Positions 20,427 to 30,289 of a stretch of DNA of 64,000 nt are shown here, in pieces. Origin of the DNA: Photobacterium halotolerans DSM 18316 (GTDB taxonomy: Bacteria; Pseudomonadota; Gammaproteobacteria; Enterobacterales; Vibrionaceae). The DNA lies in the NCBI RefSeq assembly GCF_000425165.1, contig NZ_AULG01000023.1, forward strand, positions 1 to 64,000, in the 5' to 3' direction. Position 1 is the first letter of the stretch; each line of letters begins with the position of its first letter. Position numbers and translations under genes: made by a program. Below the pieces are notes generated by a model, which saw only the letters and a list, made by a program, of their open reading frames with translations, made no database searches and was not told where the DNA came from.

Positions 20427-21215
20427 ATGATAGATATTGGCGTCAACCTGACCAACAGCCGTTTTGATAAAGACAGGGAAGCTGTCATCGCCCGCTCGCA
20501 GCAGGCCGGTGTCAAAGCCCTGATCCTGACCGGCACCAGTGAGAATGAAAGCCTGCAGGCGCTGGCGATGGCGCATCAGTGGCCGGGCTACTGCTTCAGT
20601 ACCGCTGGGGTGCACCCGCACGATGCCAAATCGGTGTCGGACTTCTCTCTCCCCGTGATTCGCGAACTGGCGGCCGATCCGGCTGTGGTCGCGGTGGGCG
20701 AATGCGGGCTGGATTTCAACCGTGATTTTTCACCCCGTCCGCAGCAGGAAGCGGTGTTTGAGGCGCAGCTGGCACTGGCAGCGGAGCTGCAAAAGCCGGT
20801 GTTCATGCACTGCCGGGATGCCCATGATCGCTTTCTGGCGATACTAAAACCCTGGCGCGATAAACTGCCGGCGGCGGTGCTGCATTGCTTTACCGGCAGC
20901 GAGCAGGAGCTGAAAGACTGCCTGGCGCTGGATCTGCACATTGGCATCACCGGCTGGATCTGCGACGAGCGCCGGGGCACCGGGCTGCGCAATATCGTGC
21001 GGCATATTCCGGACAACCGGCTGATGATAGAAACGGACTGCCCTTATCTGCTGCCGCGCGATCTGCGGCCCAAACCCAAGTCCAGCCGCAATGAACCGGC
21101 ATATTTGCCCCATATCGCACAGGCGGTGGCAGCGTGCCGGCAACAGTCGGCCGACGATCTGATGGCGGCGGTATCAGCGACCAGCCGGGCATTTTTTCAG
21201 ATCGAGCCAGCGTAA
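20427..21215 (+). CDS. tatD: 3'-5' ssDNA/RNA exonuclease TatD
   Basis: A 262-residue metal-dependent nuclease with a TIM-barrel. It starts MIDIGVNLTNSRFDKD like E. coli TatD; metal ligands are in TAGVHPHDA, GECGLDFNRDF, FMHCRDAHDR, VLHCFTGS and LMIETDCPYLLPRDL. Despite its name it is not part of the translocase; it acts in DNA repair and quality control. The chosen ATG at 20427 matches the family; the frame is open to 20388. No strong ribosome site is visible. Confidence 0.93.
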   Translation: MIDIGVNLTNSRFDKDREAVIARSQQAGVKALILTGTSENESLQALAMAHQWPGYCFSTAGVHPHDAKSVSDFSLPVIRELAADPAVVAVGECGLDFNRDFSPRPQQEAVFEAQLALAAELQKPVFMHCRDAHDRFLAILKPWRDKLPAAVLHCFTGSEQELKDCLALDLHIGITGWICDERRGTGLRNIVRHIPDNRLMIETDCPYLLPRDLRPKPKSSRNEPAYLPHIAQAVAACRQQSADDLMAAVSATSRAFFQIEPA

Positions 21216-21292
21216 ATCTTTGTTCGATGATAATATGAAACGCAACTGTGATTGACTGCGGTACCCGTTGCCGCATAACCAACAAGGAGTGA

Positions 21293-22342
<1,050 letters not shown>

Positions 22343-22351
22343 ACGCCTCAG

Positions 22352-22376
22352 AAAAGCGAGCCCGGCTCGCTTTTTT
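22352..22376 (+). terminator. Terminator of hemB
   Basis: AAAAGCGAGC and GCTCGCTTTT pair around a CCG loop, followed by TTTTTT. It may also serve asnC, which converges from the right (stop at 22389). Confidence 0.9.
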
Positions 22377-22388
22377 CTTGCCTGATGA

Positions 22389-22850
22389 TCAGGGCTTAAC
22401 GTTGCGATTGATCGGGTTTTGCAGTGAGATCAGGGTTTCTGTCGATTGCACTTCATCAATGGCCTGGAGCTTGTCGATGAGCACATACTGCAGCTCTTCA
22501 ATCGAGCGGCACATCAGCTTGACGAAGATGTTGTAGGCCCCTGTGGTGTAGTAGGCTTCCACCACTTCGTCGAGTTCATTGAGTTTTGCCAGAGCGGAAT
22601 GATAATCTCTGGCCGCATTCAGATTGATACCAATAAAGCAACAGACGTCATATCCCAGCAGCTTAGGGTTGATAATCACTTCAGTTCCAGTAATGATGTT
22701 TGCGGCGCGCATTTTTTCGACACGGACATGGACGGTGGCCGGGCTGACATTGAAGCGCTTGGCCATTTCGGCATACGGGATCCGGGCGTCATGCATCAGG
22801 GCATTCAGAATATCTCGGTCTAAATCATCAAGACGAGGTAGCGGGGTCAT
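22389..22850 (-). CDS. asnC: Asparagine-responsive regulator AsnC (Lrp/AsnC family)
   Basis: A 153-residue regulator: N-terminal HTH (LDRDILNALMHDARIPYAEMAKRF, VSPATVHVRVEKM) and C-terminal RAM effector domain (AYYTTGAYNIFVKLMCRS). It closely follows E. coli AsnC along its length (LGYDVCCFIGI, VQSTETLISLQNPINR), so the name is given with confidence. In E. coli it sits beside mioC and activates asnA; neither lies here, so the target in this genome is not evident. Divergent from the GGDEF/EAL gene, 115 nt apart. Confidence 0.92.
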   Translation of the reverse strand: MTPLPRLDDLDRDILNALMHDARIPYAEMAKRFNVSPATVHVRVEKMRAANIITGTEVIINPKLLGYDVCCFIGINLNAARDYHSALAKLNELDEVVEAYYTTGAYNIFVKLMCRSIEELQYVLIDKLQAIDEVQSTETLISLQNPINRNVKP

Positions 22851-22965
22851 GGCATCTTTCCGTGGTAGTTCGCAACTACTGCATCATATACTGGCTTGAC
22901 TCATGACGCACGGATTAGGATTGGATCACAATCACGGCATAAATAAAGGATATCACTGTCTCTTC

Positions 22966-25900
22966 ATGCGCTTAGTTCTCTTGCTACTGGTACTTATCAT
23001 ACCCAGGTTGGCGCTGGCTGAAGCTAACGTGCTGGTGATTCATTCCTATCATCAAGGTATGCAATGGACGGATGCCCAGCAGGCCGGGCTGGAAGCCGCT
23101 GTGCGTTCTGAATCGGTGCGTCTGCAGGTCGATTATATGGACAGCAAGCGCTACCAGTCGCCCTGGTATCTGGATCAGCTGGTGGATTTATACCGCGCCA
23201 AGCTCAGCAGTGAGCAGTTTGATGCCGTCCTGGTGACCGACGATAACGCTTTATGGCTGGTCAATCAGCTGTCAGATGAAATCGGCCCGACCCCTGTGCT
23301 GATGTCGGGCATTAATACCTACAAGCCTGCCAAGCATGCCAATCTGACCCGAGTGGGCGGCGTACTGGAAGCCAATGATATTTCGGCCAATATTAACTTA
23401 ATCCAGACCATTCAGCCCGATGTCCGGCAGTATTACTTTATTACCGATCACACCGCAACCGGCCGTGAACTCTGGCAGGATGCCCAGCGCTATCTCAGCC
23501 AGCATCCCGAGCTGGATTACACCTATCTCAGCCCGCAGTCGTTTGCCGACTTGTTTGAAGCGGTCAGCCAGCTGCCACCTCACTCGGCGATTGTTTTCCT
23601 CAGCTATTTTGTCGATGGTAACGGCGTGTATATGCCGAGCCGTGAGCTGATGCAGACCCTGACCCGCAAGGCCAGTGCGCCTGTGTATGTGTCGTACCGC
23701 TTTTTGCTGGAAGGCGGCGCGCTGGGTGGGGTGGTCAGCCGGGGTTATGATCAGGGCATGATGCTGGGGCAGCTGTTAAAGCGGGTGTTGAACGCTGCGG
23801 ATACCGACTATCCTGTGTTTCTCAACAGCCCCCGCCAGGTGATGTTTAATTATCCGGCGTTGCATCGCTGGAAAGTCACGGTAGACAGGGAGCAGGCGCT
23901 CTTGGTGAACCAGCCGCTGAGCTGGTTTGACAAGTACGCCGGCCAGGTCAGGCTGTTCAGCCTGGTGCTGGCGGTGATGCTCTCGGTGATCCTGCTGCTG
24001 ATTGTGATTATCCGGCGCCTGCGCCGCAGTGAGAGAAAGCTGACCCAGAGCCGGACAATGTTCGAAGGGGTGTTTGATCAGAGTTTCCAGTTCATTGCCA
24101 TCTTACACCCGAACGGTCAGTTGCAATCGGCCAACCTGGCGCTGCAGGATTTGCTCGGCCGCTCAGTGATCAAGTATGACCGTCCCTTCTGGGACTGGGG
24201 CTGCTGGGAGCGCACCAGCACCGAGCAGTTAAAGCAGTCCTTCCTGTCGGCGACCTGCAGTCAGCTGGTGAGATTTGAAACCGGCATCAACAGCAGTGAA
24301 GACGGCACGCGGATCCTGGATATTTCTATCAAACCCCTGCCCCACACAGACGGTGTCGAGGGGCAGTTGCTGCTTGAAGCCCGGGATGTGACTTCCCGCC
24401 ATCATATGGAAGAAAAACTGCGGGAGCGGGAAATCAGCTACCGCCTGCTCTACGAACAGCAGCCGGTGATCTTGCTGGCGATCAACCAGCATGGCCGTAT
24501 TCAGTCTGTGAATCAGTTTGCCACCGAGTTACTGGGCTACAGCAAGCGGGAGATGCTGGGCCATAAAGTGACCGACTTTTACCTGGACGATGAAGACATT
24601 CCCCAGCATTTTATCTCGGCTCACCAGGGCAAAGATGACCAGAACGTCTGGCGACGCCAGTTGCGCTATACCAGCGCCAGCGGCAAAGCGGTCTGGATTC
24701 GGGAAACCATACGCTCTTCCCTGTCTCAGCATCAGCTGCTGCTGGTTGGCGAGGACATTACCAGCACCCGCGAGCTGGAAGCCAAACTGGAATACCAGGC
24801 CAATCATGACTACCTGACCAGTTTGTTCAACCGCAGCTATTTCGAGCGCCAGCTCGAGGTGTCGCTATCCGAAGCCAGAGACAAAGGTGCCCGCCATGCC
24901 ATGCTCTATCTGGATCTCGACCAGTTTAAAGTCATCAATGACACGGCAGGTCATGAAGCCGGCGATGAAGCGCTCAAGCAAGTGGCCTGGCTGCTGCGGG
25001 GGATCATGCCGCATAAGGCGACACTGGCACGGCTGGGCGGCGATGAATTTGCCATCATTCTCAGCCACTGTGAAGTGGAAGGGGCGCTGCGTCTGGGCGC
25101 AGAAATTCTGCATCTGCTGGAAGAAAGCGAGTTCTACTGGCAGAACACCCGTTTCAGCCTGAGTGCCTCGATCGGCATCCGGTTGATTGACAATACTGCC
25201 GGCTCCCCTCAGCAGGTACATGCCCAGGCCGATACGGCGTGCTATGCCGCCAAAGATGAAGGCCGCAACCGCCTGCATTTGTACCGTCCGGATGATGAGG
25301 AACTGCAACGGCGCGAGCGGGAAATGGCGTATGTCAACCATATCCGGCGTGCGCTTGATGAACAGCGGTTTGAGCTCTATGCCCAGGCGATTGCACCGCT
25401 GGCAACCGCATCCACCGGCCATCACTATGAAATTCTGATCCGGATGCGCAGCAGCGACGGGGCAATGATACCGCCCGGGCTGTTCATGCCAGCGGCTGAA
25501 CGCTACAACCTGGCGCACCTGATCGACCGGTACGTGGTCAACGCGGTTCTCCTGTGGCTGGAAGCACACCCGGAAGCCGTTGCGCCGCTCAAGCTGTGTT
25601 CTGTTAACCTGTCCGGACAGTCGATGGGCAATCCTGATTTTGTCGATTTTCTGCTGACGCGTATTGGTCAATCCAGTGTGCCGGCCAGCAAGCTGTGTCT
25701 GGAAATTACCGAAACCGCGGCGATCGGCAATATGAGTGAAGCCATTGAGTTATTCACCCGGCTGAAAGGGCTGGGGTGCCTGATTTCGCTGGATGATTTT
25801 GGCGCCGGTCTGTCATCGTTTGGTTACCTGAAACGCCTGCCCGTTGATCTGATTAAAATTGACGGTATGTTCGTGCGTGACATTGCCGATGATGAGGTCG

Positions 25901-26109
25901 ATTTTGCCATGGTGAAAGCCATTAACGATCTGGCCAAGAAAATGGGTAAGCAGACAGTCGCTGAGTTTGTCGAAAACGAAGCCATTTTACGGCGTCTGGA
26001 GCAACTGGGCGTGGATTATGCGCAGGGTTATCAATTTGGTAAACCTATGCCTTTGGCCCGGCTGGTCGAGAGTTTAAACCTGTCCCCAGCCACAGAGGCG
26101 ATCCTGTAA
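22966..26109 (+). CDS. Membrane sensor with periplasmic binding, PAS, GGDEF and EAL domains
   Basis: A 1047-residue cyclic-di-GMP protein. Order: signal peptide (MRLVLLLLVLIIPRLALAEA), an ABC-transporter-substrate-binding-like periplasmic domain (VLVIHSYHQGMQWT onward), a membrane helix (about 331-350), two PAS-type modules, GGDEF with the intact motif at 691-695, and EAL. The EAL signature reads EIL at 822, but the catalytic Glu, LEITET, SLDDFG (Asp 943-944), IKIDG and QGY are all kept. It may therefore make, degrade or switch c-di-GMP in response to a periplasmic ligand. The start at 22966 gives the signal peptide but has poor SD spacing; an in-frame ATG at 22903 would add 21 residues. Confidence 0.9.
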   Translation: MRLVLLLLVLIIPRLALAEANVLVIHSYHQGMQWTDAQQAGLEAAVRSESVRLQVDYMDSKRYQSPWYLDQLVDLYRAKLSSEQFDAVLVTDDNALWLVNQLSDEIGPTPVLMSGINTYKPAKHANLTRVGGVLEANDISANINLIQTIQPDVRQYYFITDHTATGRELWQDAQRYLSQHPELDYTYLSPQSFADLFEAVSQLPPHSAIVFLSYFVDGNGVYMPSRELMQTLTRKASAPVYVSYRFLLEGGALGGVVSRGYDQGMMLGQLLKRVLNAADTDYPVFLNSPRQVMFNYPALHRWKVTVDREQALLVNQPLSWFDKYAGQVRLFSLVLAVMLSVILLLIVIIRRLRRSERKLTQSRTMFEGVFDQSFQFIAILHPNGQLQSANLALQDLLGRSVIKYDRPFWDWGCWERTSTEQLKQSFLSATCSQLVRFETGINSSEDGTRILDISIKPLPHTDGVEGQLLLEARDVTSRHHMEEKLREREISYRLLYEQQPVILLAINQHGRIQSVNQFATELLGYSKREMLGHKVTDFYLDDEDIPQHFISAHQGKDDQNVWRRQLRYTSASGKAVWIRETIRSSLSQHQLLLVGEDITSTRELEAKLEYQANHDYLTSLFNRSYFERQLEVSLSEARDKGARHAMLYLDLDQFKVINDTAGHEAGDEALKQVAWLLRGIMPHKATLARLGGDEFAIILSHCEVEGALRLGAEILHLLEESEFYWQNTRFSLSASIGIRLIDNTAGSPQQVHAQADTACYAAKDEGRNRLHLYRPDDEELQRREREMAYVNHIRRALDEQRFELYAQAIAPLATASTGHHYEILIRMRSSDGAMIPPGLFMPAAERYNLAHLIDRYVVNAVLLWLEAHPEAVAPLKLCSVNLSGQSMGNPDFVDFLLTRIGQSSVPASKLCLEITETAAIGNMSEAIELFTRLKGLGCLISLDDFGAGLSSFGYLKRLPVDLIKIDGMFVRDIADDEVDFAMVKAINDLAKKMGKQTVAEFVENEAILRRLEQLGVDYAQGYQFGKPMPLARLVESLNLSPATEAIL

Positions 26110-26297
26110 ATCCGCCCTGATAAGCCGGCTAGCATGTCCGGGGGAAGCGGCCACTTTACCTGCCGCCTGGCTGCCGCTTGTCTTCCTCATCAAAAAGTAG
26201 ACCAATAACCGATCCCGATTGGGTATAATCCACCACAATATATGGATTCCTGTCTGCCGGCCCCGTGCCGGGCGGACATTGTTTTGCGGAGACACCC

Positions 26298-27068
26298 GTG
26301 CAAATCGCTTTACTTTGTGATCAACCTGAACGCCATGCCGAGCTGGCTGAACTGGCTGCCCGTTGGGGGCTGGAGCATCATGATCAGGCGCAGTTTGCGC
26401 TGTCTCTGACGGCAGAGCGCCTGGAGTTGCTCAAGCAGGATGAACCCAGGCTAGGGGCGGTTTTTGTCGATCTGGCCGGGGGCGCCGCCGCGCACCGACG
26501 CAAGTTTGGCGGCGGCCGTGGTCAGGCTATCGCCAAAGCTGTGGGCTTAAAAAGCGGAGTCACGCCGACTGTACTGGATGCCACGGCAGGGCTGGGCCGT
26601 GATGCGTTTGTGCTGGCATCTCTGGGATGCCGGGTTCAGATGGTGGAGCGCCACCCTGTGGTGGCGGCATTGCTGGAAGACGGTTTGCGCCGCGCTTGTG
26701 CCGATGCGGAAATCGGCGGCTGGGTGCGTGAGCGGATGAGCCTGCTGCATGCCACCAGTCAGCACGCACTGGCGGATCTGGCGGCCGAACCTGGTTATAT
26801 ACTGCCGGATGTGGTGTATCTGGATCCTATGTTTCCCCATAAAAAGAAATCGGCTTTGGTGAAAAAGGAAATGCGGGTGTTCCAGAGTCTGGTTGGTGCC
26901 GATATGGATGCCGATCAGCTGTTGACGCCGGCGCTGACGCTGGCGAACAAACGTGTGGTGGTCAAGCGCCCTGATTATGCCCCCTGGCTGGACGGTCAGT
27001 CGCCGTCAACCGTGATCACTACCAAGAAGAACCGCTTTGATGTGTATGTCAAAGCGGCCATGAAGTAG
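26298..27068 (+). CDS. rsmJ: 16S rRNA m2G1516 methyltransferase RsmJ
   Basis: A 256-residue SAM-dependent methyltransferase acting on guanine 1516 of 16S r[51 protein letters not shown] (SAM loop), [26 protein letters not shown] and [12 protein letters not shown] match E. coli RsmJ closely. The start is GTG at 26298 behind GCGGAG; the frame remains open to 26265, where no family similarity exists. Not obviously in an operon. Confidence 0.95.
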   Translation: MQIALLCDQPERHAELAELAARWGLEHHDQAQFALSLTAERLELLKQDEPRLGAVFVDLAGGAAAHRRKFGGGRGQAIAKAVGLKSGVTPTVLDATAGLGRDAFVLASLGCRVQMVERHPVVAALLEDGLRRACADAEIGGWVRERMSLLHATSQHALADLAAEPGYILPDVVYLDPMFPHKKKSALVKKEMRVFQSLVGADMDADQLLTPALTLANKRVVVKRPDYAPWLDGQSPSTVITTKKNRFDVYVKAAMK

Positions 27069-27100
27069 CCGCTGGCTGTTGCAGGTTGGAGAAAGCCGAA

Positions 27101-27574
27101 ATGACCAGGTCATTGTGTAAGTACCGTCGTTCAGAGATCAGCGAAAAGATTGCCTCTATTGCTGAGCTGGTGAGCGCGCCCCAGTATTTTTGTCGCAGCT
27201 GTGCCAGGGTTGCCAACGGCAAATCGTCTCTCTGCAAACCGGGCCGCTTGCCCGTGCAGGGCCAGCGGGCGCCAGCGACGATCCCATCGGTCACTGTGGC
27301 ATCTGTGATGGCTCCGCAGTCTGTCGCGGGTCAGGATCCGGTATTGCCGCCAGTGGGTGAGCGATTGGAAAGCGGTGCCATGGTGGGGCTGCCGGCGGGG
27401 TTGCTGAGCGTGTCGGTCAGGAAACTGGACAAGAAACTGCGCAAGCTGGCGAAAAAGAAACGTAAGCGGCTCAAGAAAACCGACAAATACCTGAAGAAGG
27501 CGGAAAAGTACCGGAAAAAATCCGAGCAGATACAGCGCAAGTTCGACAAGCTGATCTATAAAGCCAGTGCCTGA
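27101..27574 (+). CDS. Lysine-rich small protein with N-terminal cysteine motif, unknown function
   Basis: A 157-residue protein that I cannot assign. The N-terminal part contains ISEKIASIAELVSAPQYFCRSCARV followed by LCKPGR: a C-x2-C and a third Cys that could bind zinc. A middle part rich in Pro, Val and Ala looks unstructured. The C-terminal ~50 residues are a highly basic helix with recurring KK-x-x-K spacing (for example RKLAKKKRKRLKKTDKYLKK), probably a nucleic-acid-binding or coiled-coil tail. The ATG at 27101 has GGTTGGAG upstream. It lies 32 nt after rsmJ on the same strand and ahead of a terminator, so the two are probably cotranscribed; a link to ribosome function would be speculation. 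Confidence 0.72.
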   Translation: MTRSLCKYRRSEISEKIASIAELVSAPQYFCRSCARVANGKSSLCKPGRLPVQGQRAPATIPSVTVASVMAPQSVAGQDPVLPPVGERLESGAMVGLPAGLLSVSVRKLDKKLRKLAKKKRKRLKKTDKYLKKAEKYRKKSEQIQRKFDKLIYKASA

Positions 27575-27596
27575 TCATGGCCAGTCGCCGACAGAT

Positions 27597-27628
27597 AAAA
27601 GAAGCCTCCGTTAACGGAGGCTTCTTGG
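27597..27628. terminator. Bidirectional terminator
   Basis: GAAGCCTCCG (27601-27610), loop TTAA, CGGAGGCTTC (27615-27624), with A-run before and TT/GGTT after on the plus strand and CTTCTTTTATC on the minus strand. It closes rsmJ and the lysine-rich gene from the left and the 27-residue membrane-protein gene from the right. Confidence 0.9.
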
Positions 27629-27649
27629 TTTCAGGGGGAACTGAATCAA

Positions 27650-27733
27650 TCAGGATTCTTTAATCAGCACAGCTGTCATCAGGCAAGTGATTACCGCAAC
27701 AATAATGCCAGAAACAATTAACCAAGGGAGCAT
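27650..27733 (-). CDS. 27-residue single-helix membrane protein, unannotated
   Basis: Minus strand ATG at 27733 to TGA at 27650 encodes MLPWLIVSGIIVAVITCLMT followed by AVLIKES, one hydrophobic helix with a short charged C-terminus. TAAGG lies 5-10 nt before the ATG and a proper terminator follows (27597-27628), so gene signals are present on both sides. It is not homologous to anything I can name with certainty; size and composition recall CydX, YnhF and other regulatory miniproteins. Upstream, GATGGAAGTA occurs twice (about 27740-27749 and 27783-27792), and a weak TTGATG-17-TTCAAT promoter is possible. The rest of 27734-27881 is AT-rich without another gene. Confidence 0.6.
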   Translation of the reverse strand: MLPWLIVSGIIVAVITCLMTAVLIKES

Positions 27734-27881
27734 AGCCTTACTTCCATCTATAGCGCTAAAAGAGGCCACATTGAATAGTTTTTAGATACTTCCATCAATA
27801 GCAAATATATATGATGAAATGGCTATTAACAGATGGATACAAAAGCGGATTAAATCTCGTTAATACAATGTTAAATAGAAC

Positions 27882-27908
27882 AAAAAAGCGCCTGTTCCGG
27901 CGCTTTTT
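27882..27908 (-). terminator. Terminator of the hem operon
   Basis: AAAAAAGCGCC / GGCGCTTTTTT stem around TGTTCC; on the minus strand it is followed by TTTTTTG. About 30 nt after the hemY stop. Confidence 0.9.
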
Positions 27909-27937
27909 TACGTTTAGTAACAGGTATGTCTGTCAGG

Positions 27938-29125
27938 TCAGATTTTAGCCGGCAGGGCCAGGGTTAATCCTTCTTTCGATAAGCGGGCGGCAGCGGCTTT
28001 ATCGTTCAGGGTTTCCAGCACCTCGACCAGATAGCCGTAATCGGCGACAGTCGGGTGCAGTTCAATTGCCCGCTCAAGGTGCGTGCGGGCTTCTTTGGGT
28101 TTACCGTCACGCAGATACAATTGTCCCAGCGCACTGTGGGTGGCAGCATTACTACTGTCGTATTTCAGCAAATCCTGCAATGTCACAATGGCGGGGTGAT
28201 AATCGGTCAGTTTCAGCGTCGGCATCAGGCTGATCAGACGGGAATCAATTTTTTTGCGCAGCGCTTCGCGCAGTATGGTGTAGCCTTCGCTGTCGGCATT
28301 GCGGGCGCACATCTCACGGACGAAGCAGGCAACCAGTTCAGGGTTCTGTTTGGCTTTCCGGCTCAGGCTGTTCCAGTGCCCCATCAGACCATCGCTGCCG
28401 CTGTGCAGGCTGATCTGGGTCATCAAGCCGCACTCGGCCTGCACCTCTAATTTATCCAGCTGCTCGCTGCTCAGGCTGCCGTACTTTCTCAGCGGGGTAA
28501 TGAGGCCCAGCAGGGCTGGCCAGTCTTCCAGCTGCATATAGCATTGCTTCAGCAGTTCCAGTAACAGCGGATTGCGCGGATGGCTGCTTTTCATCTCCTG
28601 CAGCGTGGCGACAGCTTCTTCATATTGATGCTGCTGGCACTGCAGTCTGGCGCGGGTCAGTGCCACTGCCAGGCTGTCACTGTCCTGTTCGGCTGCCAGA
28701 CGCAGGTATTCGTCACGCTGATGCAGTTGCCCCTGTCCCTGTGCGGCTTCCGCTGCAGCAAGATAGTTCAGTATCGGGGTGTCGCTGTGATTGGCCGATT
28801 TGACGACCAGCTTTTCCGCCTGTTTCCAGTCACCTTCCAGTACCTTAACCAGGCCGCTGGAAGTCAGCTCACGTGCTTTGCGGGTTTTGCGGCCGGAGAA
28901 CCAGCCGCGGGTGACACTGCTCAGTGACAGCAGCCACTTCAACAGGTGCTCGAGCAGAAAAAACGCCCCGAAAAGCACAATCACCAGTAAGAGCAGCGTG
29001 GTCAGGCTCATTTCCAGTGTCTGGTTGGCGGCGGAGATCAGCACATAGCCCTGATTGCCGGCCAGCATCGGGCCGACAACGATGCCGGCGATCAGGGCGG
29101 CGACCAGCAGGAGAAGTTTAATCAT
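27938..29125 (-). CDS. hemY: HemY, inner-membrane TPR protein of the hem operon
   Basis: A 395-residue protein with two N-terminal membrane helices (MIKLLLLVAALIAGIVVGPM and about 39-60) and a long TPR region on the cytoplasmic side, including HSALGQLYLRDGKPKEARTHLERAIEL. HemY is found with hemX downstream of hemCD in gammaproteobacteria; its biochemical role is unclear (a possible scaffold for late haem steps). It is unrelated to the oxidase called HemY in Bacillus. The start overlaps the hemX stop by 4 nt. Confidence 0.93.
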   Translation of the reverse strand: MIKLLLLVAALIAGIVVGPMLAGNQGYVLISAANQTLEMSLTTLLLLVIVLFGAFFLLEHLLKWLLSLSSVTRGWFSGRKTRKARELTSSGLVKVLEGDWKQAEKLVVKSANHSDTPILNYLAAAEAAQGQGQLHQRDEYLRLAAEQDSDSLAVALTRARLQCQQHQYEEAVATLQEMKSSHPRNPLLLELLKQCYMQLEDWPALLGLITPLRKYGSLSSEQLDKLEVQAECGLMTQISLHSGSDGLMGHWNSLSRKAKQNPELVACFVREMCARNADSEGYTILREALRKKIDSRLISLMPTLKLTDYHPAIVTLQDLLKYDSSNAATHSALGQLYLRDGKPKEARTHLERAIELHPTVADYGYLVEVLETLNDKAAAARLSKEGLTLALPAKI

Positions 29126-30285
29126 GCCGGATCCTCCTCAGTCTGGATGGGAGCGATCTGTTGCCGCAGGCGCTGGTTTACCAGCTCCGTTAACAGCGAA
29201 GGCGATTTCAGCTGCTCAGGGTAGCTGGCTTCAATGTTCTGGCCGGCCATCTCACTGAGACCTTTAATGAAGCTCTGCGTTTTCACATCGTCAGTGTTGT
29301 AGAACTGGCTGGCCCAGTCTTTGGCCATAGTCAGGGACTGGGTGTACAGCTCACCCTGTTCGCGATACACCGCTTTAATGGCGGTTTCCAGCTTGGATTT
29401 AATGTTTTCCTGCAGGTAGAAATCCTGCTCCGGGGACAAGAGCGGAATCACATTGCCGTCGCGCTTACGGTAAGTCACAAAGTGTTCGCTGAACTGTTTC
29501 AGTGAGGTCATCAGGTTGGACTGCCAGTCGGACACCGACTCGCTGACCGTTTCATTCTGCGGCTGTTCCAGTGACTCCGGCACAATTGCGTTGGCGAGCG
29601 GCAGACTGGCGACCATCTGCTGCAGGCTGGTCAGGCGTAATACGATACCGTCACGGTCAACACGGGCCACGGCTTTGAGGGCAGTAATATCATCGTTGAT
29701 GGCACTGCGCAGCGTCGTCAGGCTCGGATCATTGAGCTGGGCGATCCGGTTATCGGCGGTTTCCAGTAATACAGTGGCACTGGCTACATCGTGCTCCAGC
29801 CAGAGCTTGCGGCCCGCCATACGTGTCAGGTAATCGGCTTCGGCCAGTAACCAGTCATTCGGACGACGGCCTTTGACTTCCGACATCGCCAGCTGCAGGC
29901 CTTCAATGTCATTGCTCTGCTGCTCCAGCTTGCCTGTGGCGCTGAGTATGCGCTGCTCGACCGCACTTCTGACATCTTGGGTGCTTGTCGTCAGCTCGCT
30001 TTTCAGGGTCTCGAGCTGCGCTTGCAGCGCAGTGACCTGTGCCTGCTGGTCGCGGTTTTGCTGGTGGCCGTGATAATACAGGCCGGCACCCAACAGGATA
30101 ACCAGAGCAATGGCGACCCAGCCGGTTTTGCTGCCTTTGCCAGATTCGGCGGGGGCAGCAGGCTGGCTGGCGGCAGACGACTTGGGTGGCGTGCCGGCAG
30201 TGTGTGGCGTTTCCTTGGCCTTGGAAGAGGCATCAGACTGCTTGTCTGACTTAGGGGTATCGTTATTGGTTTTCTTCTCAGTCAT
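29122..30285 (-). CDS. hemX: HemX, membrane-anchored coiled-coil protein of the hem operon
   Basis: A 387-residue protein with a Lys/Ser/Ala/Pro-rich cytoplasmic N-terminus, a single membrane helix (GWVAIALVILLGAGLYYHGHQ, about 54-74), a coiled coil and a C-terminal HemX domain (DWLLAEADYLTRMAGRKLWLEHD is typical). It is often annotated as uroporphyrin-III C-methyltransferase, but no SAM-binding motif is seen, so that name should not be used. Four nt separate it from hemD; it overlaps hemY by 4 nt. Confidence 0.92.
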   Translation of the reverse strand: MTEKKTNNDTPKSDKQSDASSKAKETPHTAGTPPKSSAASQPAAPAESGKGSKTGWVAIALVILLGAGLYYHGHQQNRDQQAQVTALQAQLETLKSELTTSTQDVRSAVEQRILSATGKLEQQSNDIEGLQLAMSEVKGRRPNDWLLAEADYLTRMAGRKLWLEHDVASATVLLETADNRIAQLNDPSLTTLRSAINDDITALKAVARVDRDGIVLRLTSLQQMVASLPLANAIVPESLEQPQNETVSESVSDWQSNLMTSLKQFSEHFVTYRKRDGNVIPLLSPEQDFYLQENIKSKLETAIKAVYREQGELYTQSLTMAKDWASQFYNTDDVKTQSFIKGLSEMAGQNIEASYPEQLKSPSLLTELVNQRLRQQIAPIQTEEDPA

Positions 30286-30289
30286 CCGT

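Noticed and set aside
19545..20621. Minus-strand frame of about 358 codons opposite tatC and the start of tatD
   Set aside because: Very rich in Gln, His and Arg, crosses the tatC terminator, and is antisense to two well-supported genes.
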